A stretch of 58,073 nt of DNA, taken from assembly GCA_045588345.1 (NCBI GenBank), contig JAZNDZ010000103.1, positions 1-58,073 on the forward strand. Direction: 5' to 3'. This DNA comes from HGM04593 sp045588345. GTDB taxonomy: Bacteria; Bacteroidota; Bacteroidia; Bacteroidales; Bacteroidaceae. The notes under the pieces are model-generated. The model saw nothing but the letters and a program-made list of their open reading frames with translations. It was not told the DNA's origin and ran no database searches. This document shows positions 52,677 to 58,073 of the stretch, one piece after another (the stretch's first letter is position 1; every line of letters starts with the position of its first letter). Both the position numbers and the translations under genes were made by a program.

Positions 52677-52725
52677 AAAACAGAACTGGCTAAAAAGCCA
52701 TTAAACCTTTAGCCAGCCCTGTTTT
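52677..52725. terminator. Bidirectional hairpin terminator
   Basis: AAAACAG (52677-52683) and CTGGCTAAA (52686-52694) pair with TTTAGCCAG (52708-52716) and CTGTTTT (52719-52725), with a 2-base symmetric bulge. A-rich on one side and T-rich on the other, it can serve both convergent units, chiefly the small peptide gene ending at 52756. Confidence 0.85.
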
Positions 52726-52755
52726 CATCAGTTTCTATCAATCAAGACCAAACAA

Positions 52756-52929
52756 TTACATACCGACCCAGATGTCTTCCCAGTCGCCTCTGTTCTCTTG
52801 CGACATTTGGTCATCACTATCAATCTGGGCTTCATCCTTGCTCAATGCAAGCACATTCAACACACCAATTTCAACAAGTTCAAAATCAGGTGCTGTATAT
52901 TCTTTCTTTTCAATCATAGTTCTTTTCAT
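52756..52929 (-). CDS. 57-residue acidic peptide of the Bacteroidales YxxPxxE type
   Basis: From ATG 52929 the gene encodes MKRTMIEKKEYTAPDFELVE, then IGVLNVLALSKDEAQ and an acidic, Trp-containing tail (DSDDQMSQENRGDWEDIWVG). A Lys-rich start, Tyr-x-x-Pro-x-x-Glu, a short hydrophobic stretch, then Ser is a pattern I associate with many short uncharacterised Bacteroidales genes. No signal peptide. It lies 16 bases downstream of the giant protein's stop and ahead of a strong terminator, so it is a genuine transcribed position. The function is unknown; a precursor peptide or a small partner of the exported giant are both open. Confidence 0.68.
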   Translation of the reverse strand: MKRTMIEKKEYTAPDFELVEIGVLNVLALSKDEAQIDSDDQMSQENRGDWEDIWVGM

Positions 52930-52945
52930 AACCATAAATCCGTTA

Positions 52946-55900
52946 TCATTCAACACCGGTCACATAAACCTTTTTACCGCCCACAATATACATTCCCGGC
53001 GAAGTAACCTTCTCAAGTTTGCGTCCTTGCAGGTCGTAGACATTATCATACGTATCGGCCACTGCATTTACACTCTCTATGTCGGACGTACCGTCACCGA
53101 AATAGAAACTGAACATTGCAGCCGCAGCCTGTCCTTGTGTGTCTTCACTCACCTGCAGATAAGCCTTGTTGGCATTGCACTTTACATATCCGCCCTTGTT
53201 GTGGTTTTTGTGGGCACCTTCAACATTCTCTTCAACAACATTTTCGTTGGCATCAATATATACATAATTGCCATCGGCATCACGGTTCTCGTATGCCCAG
53301 TAGAACGCCACACGACCGTTCTTCCTGCCAAGCATATATATATTATATGTTTCTCCGCATTCTACAAGTTTGTTGTATGCAGTACCTTTAAGTACATTTT
53401 CACTCGTGTCAAATTCATCATCAGTTTCTGCATATTCAAACTCTGCACCGTCAACTGTACCACTCAATACCACAGCCGTTTTTGCTGGAAGAATCCGGTC
53501 GCCGGTAATTTCTGTGACATCTCGCATTATAAGCTGACCAAGTTCATTCAAGCCTGTTACAATAGAAGCCGTGACATTTTCAGGAATCGTTGCATTGTAG
53601 CCAAGATAAAGTGTTGAATACTTATTGCCATCATTGCTATCATTGAGTGTTACACTCTGCTTGATATTTTCGGCAACAGTTTCGTCTGCAACTTCCTCTA
53701 TTACCCAAGCAGATGCCTTATCAACAGCCGTATTGTCGTATGCAACAACATTACCGGTCTTACCGGCACAGTTGAGCATATCACCACCGTCGGGTACAAT
53801 ACCAACTACCACGGCATCGCCACTCTTTCCAAGAGTATTAATAGCAATCTTTTTAGCAGCATCAATAGTCTCGGCATCGGCACCTACCGGCACATTTTCG
53901 TTGTTTGGATAAGTCAAAGCCTCATCAAGATAAGTGCCCGAGTGGAAGTTCTTCATATAGAGATTGCCAGCATCGTCATACTCGAATGCGAAGTAGTATT
54001 CGGTATTGGCGGCAGCATATTCACCACAAGCAAGTTTGCCGTTATCACCAATGCGCATCGATGCACCGGCACGGCTGTCGGTGAGGCCCGGGGTTATGTA
54101 GATTCTATAAATCTTGCCCTCCTCAGGTTCTATGCGTTCAACATTCTCGCTTGCTGTGCGCAGTGCGGTGTAAGCATTGTAGCAGTCTGCTGTTGCGCTT
54201 GTGTTACCGGCCTCTATGAGAGTGCTTGCCGTTGTGTATGCGGTGCTGTATGCATCACCATTGGTGAATGCACCCACGGTTGTTCCCTCGGGGGTAACGG
54301 CTGTTTGGTATTCAAGAGTATTCTCAAAATCGCTCAACTGGTAGTAACGGGCGTTGTCGTTCTCAAATGTAGCCTTAACGAACTTGAAGAGTGAGCCGCC
54401 ATCACTTTCGGGAGAACCACTCCAGAAGCCCATCTTAAAGTCCACACCGCCCTTATTACTGAAGTAGTTGCTGCAGTCGTATGCCTGTATATTGTAGTAA
54501 CCATTGGTGCGTGCCACAAAATTCCACTCATCGTAGCTCTTTTCATCCTCTGCAACAGCCCATACCTTTGTATCGCCATCGCCAGTATTATCGGCACCAA
54601 GTACCTTACCATCACCGTTGAACGGTTTGATTACTACGCCATTTGTACTCTCCATAAAGTACCAAGCCTGATAACTGTTGTTGGCAGTTTTGTCCGAAAC
54701 CGATACCGTTTTTGGGTTTTCAGCATCGAACTCGCAATATTGCAGTACTTTGCTGCCATCATCGGCACGCTTGCTTATAATATTGTAGAGAACAGGATTA
54801 GCCTCATCGGTTGTAATCTCAACAGGAACACCTGCATACTTCAAAGCCTCTTCGAGTTTATCGTAAACAGCCTGCAATGCTTCAACCTCGGCATCGACAT
54901 CGCCCTGTGTTGCGTCGGCATTGTCTTTAACCAACGTTGCTGCATTTATAGCACCCACTACCTCAGCAACAAGTTCTGTTGTTGTATAAATGTAGATTGC
55001 GGGAGAGTATTTCAACTGCTCATTCTTAACAATATCGGTACATTTATAAACGTTGAACTCTGTTATACAGAAGTATGGGTGACCATGCCCGGAAGCGTTA
55101 TCAAAGTGATTCTCTTTTACCATAAAACGCCAGTAGCGATACTTAACGCCATTGCCCAAGCAACCGGTCTTTGTTTCGGTACTTGCACTTGCTTGTGCCG
55201 GATTAAGTGTAGCAATTTCTGTCCAATCGCCATCTTTGTCGTTTGTAGCTTGGATAAGAACTGTTTTAGGTGTTTTTGTTTCATGTCCACTTCTACCCTT
55301 ATAACCAAACTCAATATAGTCTGTTGCATTGCCATCACCCAAATCTACACGCAGATAGTGGTCGAGACCATCTTCTGAATCGTAATCTGAGTACATCGTG
55401 TGCAACCAATCACTTGTATCCTCATCAAGCAAAGCCAGAACGCCTTTGTGGTCATCTGTCCATTGAGAATGTGATTCAACAGCGTTACAATAGATGTAGC
55501 CGGCATCGCCCTCGGTTGCACTCAATGTAACCTCGTCAGGCGTATAAGATGTAATTACAGTTTCATACAACTCGCCTTTGAGCAAGGTTGTAGCCTCAAT
55601 AAGCGCTTCGAGTTCCGATTTATCTGCTGTTGCAGCAATCTTCAAGGCCTCGTTTGCAGCCTCAAGTTCGGCATACGCATTGTCGTATGCATCCTGTGTA
55701 ACATAGAATTGATTAACCACAATACCGGCCTCCGCAACCTCGTTGTTGGCTGTAACAAGTGTAGTCAAGGGGAGTTTGGGCGATACATATTCGCTATTCA
55801 CCTCAATAGTTTTACAAGCAGTTACCGCAAATTGGCTTAGCACAAAGAACGGGTGCTCCTTATACATTGAGTTATTATTGGTCTTTATAACCATAAAGCG

Positions 55901-58073
55901 GATATAACGATAAGCCTTTCCGTTGCCAAGCACATCTGATGTGTATACCGTGGGGGTGGAAGATGAGGGCAAATCAGTGAGTTTCGTAATAAGTTCAAAG
56001 TTCTCACGGTCGTTAGAGCCTTCGATAAGCATCACCTTAGGATCATTATTATTTCCATCGTTGCGACCAGTGTAACTGAACTTGAACGACATCATCGCCT
56101 TGTTCTCGCCCATATCAAGGCGGAGATAGTGGTCGAGGTCGTCGTCGGTGCTGCCTTGATAAGCCGTGTGCAGGTGTTCGGTATTGGTAGCCTTATCACC
56201 AACCAATGCAGCCACACCAAGAGCATCGCTGCCGCCATTCCCTGCACCGGCAGCGTTACAGTAGAGGTAATAGGGAGCATTTTCATCGGTACACTGCATT
56301 GTAATAGCGGTTTCTGCCTCATTTATGTTTGCAACCTTTGTTACAAGAGCATTGGTTTCATTGGCAAGAGTTTCAAGCACTGCTCTCTCATTTAGGTTAG
56401 AATCTATCACACCCTGTATAGCATCAATCTGTGCCTGCAACTGCTCTTTTGCAGCGGTGCAATCAGCAGCAATCAGATATTTACCGACAGCCTCTTTTGC
56501 ATCGCAGTATTCGCGCAGTGCAGCGGGTAGGCAATCGAATATATCAGATGTTGAATAGTTTTGGTTCACCGTTGCTATGCAATGTGAATAGATGTTGAAG
56601 TCGGACATATTGAAACAACCGCCACGGGTAGAGGCAACCGCGACGCGTATGTAGCGATAGTTCTTCGCGAGTTCGTAAGGAGCCGACATTTCCCATTTTG
56701 TGTTTTCTGCTGTGGGGAGTCCCTCGGTTACAGCGAACAGTTCGGTATAAGTCTCTTTGTCGTTGCTGCCATAGAATTTCAACCCGGTGGGGCGACTATC
56801 GGCTGCACCCGACAGGCGTGTGGTGTAATCAATTGTAAAGTCTTCAATAACAGTGTTCACGCCCAAGTCTATCTCAACATAGTGAGAATAAGCCTCGGAA
56901 GACGATTGCCAATAGGTTCCGGTGAAAGTTCCAGTATTGCCCACACCATCGGTCTCATCAATGATAGCACCTTTACCATTATCGTCGGTTGCACGCGGAT
57001 AAGTCAAAATGTAGAAAGATTCTGTTTTATCTGTAACCTGCAAAGGCAAAGAACCTGCTGTTTGCGCGCCACTGACGGTGGTTGTTGCGAGCAATCCCTC
57101 CATTGTGGTTATAAGCGTGTTCAACTCATCCTTTGCAACATCGGCAATAACAACCGTATTGGTTGTTGTGTAACAACTGCTCAATGTATTATAAACATTG
57201 GTGTATTGCTCCTCGGTGAGGTAGTAACGGTCTTTGGCATCAACGGCAGCATCGCGAGCAGCCTGCAACTCCGCAAGAGCAAGACCATTGGCATCGGCAT
57301 AGTAGTTTTCGTTGCTCTTAATATTGCCGTTTATTGTACCAAGCAAGGTGTTTGCACTGTTAATAAAAGTTTCAAGTGCGCTCTTGTCTTTGGTTGCCGC
57401 TACGTTAAGACTCTCTACGGTATTCAGTGGAGCAAAGGCTGTGTCGAGATTACCTTTTGCTGTGTCTATCTCGTCCTGGTCATTGCTGTTATCAAGTTTG
57501 TCTTTTGCAGCATCGAGGGCTGTTTTTGCTGCTGCCAACTGCTCAACGGTCAAAGTTGAGGGTGCATAGTCGGAAGTTACATTACCCTCGGCATCGGCCA
57601 TCTTGTTGTAGAGTGCTAAAGCATTGTCATAGGCTGCCTGCAACTCGGTTTTGTCAAGGTCTGCCGGTGTGTTCTTTGCTTTCTCCAAAGCATCGTATGC
57701 AGCCTGCTGGTCTGCTATAGCAGCATCGAGCAAGGCAACCGTTGTTGCTGCGGTATCGTGCAACTTCTGAGATTTTGCGGTTGCGAGGTAAGTGTCAACC
57801 AACATATCATCTTCTACAACAGAACTGTTATTTGTAACCGTAATCTCAGTTTCTGTCAATTCAGTAACGTCAAATTCCGACATTGCGAAATAATAATAAT
57901 CACCAACACGTCCGGCACCTCCTGTCACTCTGAATCGTATATAACGGTATTTATTGTCACCGTTACCAAGAGATGAAGATTCGTATGTTGCATGCTGTCC
58001 TGTAGGCAAACCTGCCAATGTTGCGATTGTTGTAAATGAAGAATTGTCGTTGCTGCCCTCGACCACCATAGAC
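52946..58073 (-). CDS. Giant secreted multidomain protein: F5/8C, FIVAR-like and trefoil-like modules, T9SS-like tail (N-terminus off right edge)
   Basis: At least 1708 residues; the frame continues beyond the window, so the catalytic or N-terminal part is missing. Numbering is from residue 1 at 58069. F5/8-type C (discoidin) modules: tail of one at 1-72 (YRYIRFRVTGGAGRVG), about 345-497, 590-757 (DHYLRLDMGENKAMMSFKFS) and 850-1013 (DHYLRVDLGDGNATDYIEFG). Between them are helical FIVAR-like linkers (LDKTELQAAYDNALALYNKM). Two beta-trefoil/ricin-like regions follow (about 1090-1250 and 1330-1470). The C-terminus has NVYDLQGRKLEKVTSPGMYI and VGGKKVYV, the type IX secretion type-A sorting pattern. 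Such architecture is typical of large gut glycosidases and adhesins that bind host glycans. No catalytic domain is seen in the visible part. Confidence 0.9.
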   Translation of the reverse strand, partial: SMVVEGSNDNSSFTTIATLAGLPTGQHATYESSSLGNGDNKYRYIRFRVTGGAGRVGDYYYFAMSEFDVTELTETEITVTNNSSVVEDDMLVDTYLATAKSQKLHDTAATTVALLDAAIADQQAAYDALEKAKNTPADLDKTELQAAYDNALALYNKMADAEGNVTSDYAPSTLTVEQLAAAKTALDAAKDKLDNSNDQDEIDTAKGNLDTAFAPLNTVESLNVAATKDKSALETFINSANTLLGTINGNIKSNENYYADANGLALAELQAARDAAVDAKDRYYLTEEQYTNVYNTLSSCYTTTNTVVIADVAKDELNTLITTMEGLLATTTVSGAQTAGSLPLQVTDKTESFYILTYPRATDDNGKGAIIDETDGVGNTGTFTGTYWQSSSEAYSHYVEIDLGVNTVIEDFTIDYTTRLSGAADSRPTGLKFYGSNDKETYTELFAVTEGLPTAENTKWEMSAPYELAKNYRYIRVAVASTRGGCFNMSDFNIYSHCIATVNQNYSTSDIFDCLPAALREYCDAKEAVGKYLIAADCTAAKEQLQAQIDAIQGVIDSNLNERAVLETLANETNALVTKVANINEAETAITMQCTDENAPYYLYCNAAGAGNGGSDALGVAALVGDKATNTEHLHTAYQGSTDDDLDHYLRLDMGENKAMMSFKFSYTGRNDGNNNDPKVMLIEGSNDRENFELITKLTDLPSSSTPTVYTSDVLGNGKAYRYIRFMVIKTNNNSMYKEHPFFVLSQFAVTACKTIEVNSEYVSPKLPLTTLVTANNEVAEAGIVVNQFYVTQDAYDNAYAELEAANEALKIAATADKSELEALIEATTLLKGELYETVITSYTPDEVTLSATEGDAGYIYCNAVESHSQWTDDHKGVLALLDEDTSDWLHTMYSDYDSEDGLDHYLRVDLGDGNATDYIEFGYKGRSGHETKTPKTVLIQATNDKDGDWTEIATLNPAQASASTETKTGCLGNGVKYRYWRFMVKENHFDNASGHGHPYFCITEFNVYKCTDIVKNEQLKYSPAIYIYTTTELVAEVVGAINAATLVKDNADATQGDVDAEVEALQAVYDKLEEALKYAGVPVEITTDEANPVLYNIISKRADDGSKVLQYCEFDAENPKTVSVSDKTANNSYQAWYFMESTNGVVIKPFNGDGKVLGADNTGDGDTKVWAVAEDEKSYDEWNFVARTNGYYNIQAYDCSNYFSNKGGVDFKMGFWSGSPESDGGSLFKFVKATFENDNARYYQLSDFENTLEYQTAVTPEGTTVGAFTNGDAYSTAYTTASTLIEAGNTSATADCYNAYTALRTASENVERIEPEEGKIYRIYITPGLTDSRAGASMRIGDNGKLACGEYAAANTEYYFAFEYDDAGNLYMKNFHSGTYLDEALTYPNNENVPVGADAETIDAAKKIAINTLGKSGDAVVVGIVPDGGDMLNCAGKTGNVVAYDNTAVDKASAWVIEEVADETVAENIKQSVTLNDSNDGNKYSTLYLGYNATIPENVTASIVTGLNELGQLIMRDVTEITGDRILPAKTAVVLSGTVDGAEFEYAETDDEFDTSENVLKGTAYNKLVECGETYNIYMLGRKNGRVAFYWAYENRDADGNYVYIDANENVVEENVEGAHKNHNKGGYVKCNANKAYLQVSEDTQGQAAAAMFSFYFGDGTSDIESVNAVADTYDNVYDLQGRKLEKVTSPGMYIVGGKKVYVTGVE

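Larger units (their letters stand above)
52482..52755. other. Intergenic region after the ZIP gene
   Basis: 274 bases between convergent genes. It holds about 50 plain bases, the 51-bp tandem repeat (52534-52635), and the terminator (52677-52725). I see no protein or RNA gene. Confidence 0.7.

Noticed and set aside
52772..53617. Plus-strand open frame of about 281 codons over the giant gene
   Set aside because: Antisense to the T9SS-like tail of the giant protein, no domain or promoter.
1..58073. Possible CRISPR array, IS element, prophage or tRNA cluster
   Set aside because: I scanned for regularly spaced repeats, transposase-like motifs, tail or capsid genes and cloverleaf-type sequences and found none I could support. 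Small RNAs cannot be excluded by eye.

Overview
The window is a stretch of chromosome from a member of the Bacteroidales (Bacteroidetes), most likely a gut Bacteroidaceae/Prevotellaceae-type organism. The evidence is the promoter grammar (TTTG, 19 bp, TAnnTTTG, found intact at four sites), many lipoprotein signals ending in a short hydrophobic run plus Cys, a DUF4105/DUF3822 gene content, a carboxypeptidase-regulatory-domain outer-membrane beta-barrel protein, split chromate transporters, and a giant secreted protein ending in a YDLQGRK...KKVYV tail like the type IX secretion C-terminal domain. Genus cannot be fixed from the sequence alone. Most of the window is ordinary core genome; I see no tRNA, rRNA, CRISPR array, insertion sequence, phage or conjugative genes.

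Layout. 1-325 is the start of a secreted protein that runs off the left edge. 487-3971 (minus) pairs an RluA-type pseudouridine synthase with a GH110 alpha-1,3-galactosidase lipoprotein, the two genes overlapping by one base. 4231-7994 is secA plus an acidic 144-residue protein. 8205-14892 is a TetR regulator, TolC, adaptor and RND pump, followed after a terminator by a small PII-like protein. 15009-17737 (minus) is a DUF4105 membrane protein overlapping an alkaline-phosphatase-fold protein that has lost its catalytic residues. 17930-23186 is a cell-envelope operon: coaX, an outer-membrane barrel protein, a TPR protein, lptC and a CNNM/CorC-type protein, closed by a perfect 20-bp hairpin. 23412-25622 is a PpiD/SurA-like periplasmic chaperone; 25718-27050 (minus) is an M23 peptidase with a MerR regulator; 27327-29942 is alaS.

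30083-34211 holds a small lipoprotein, a RecD-like helicase (minus), a pilin-like membrane protein, a DUF3822 protein and rsmD. 34220-38668 (minus) is cardiolipin synthase and a large TonB-receptor-like outer-membrane protein. 38844-41020 holds a hypothetical, a lipoprotein and a short sigma factor coupled to it; 41034-43007 (minus) a GNAT acetyltransferase and a GH10-like lipoprotein; 43144-45924 uvrA; 45950-47076 (minus) two half-size chromate transporters; 47217-47687 an AT-rich membrane protein; 47819-51523 purL; 51708-52481 a ZIP metal transporter. 52482-52755 is intergenic and contains an exact 51-bp tandem repeat. 52756-58073 (minus) is a giant multidomain secreted protein (N-terminus beyond the right edge) followed by a 57-residue peptide gene.

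The genes most worth attention are the pseudo-phosphatase/DUF4105 pair, the PII-like gene behind the RND pump, the pilin-like/DUF3822 pair with an inverted repeat across its promoter, the lipoprotein-sigma factor unit without an anti-sigma gene, and the giant F5/8C-FIVAR protein with its trailing small peptide. Several of the secreted proteins (GH110, the F5/8C giant, possibly the left-edge gene) suggest life on host mucosal glycans.
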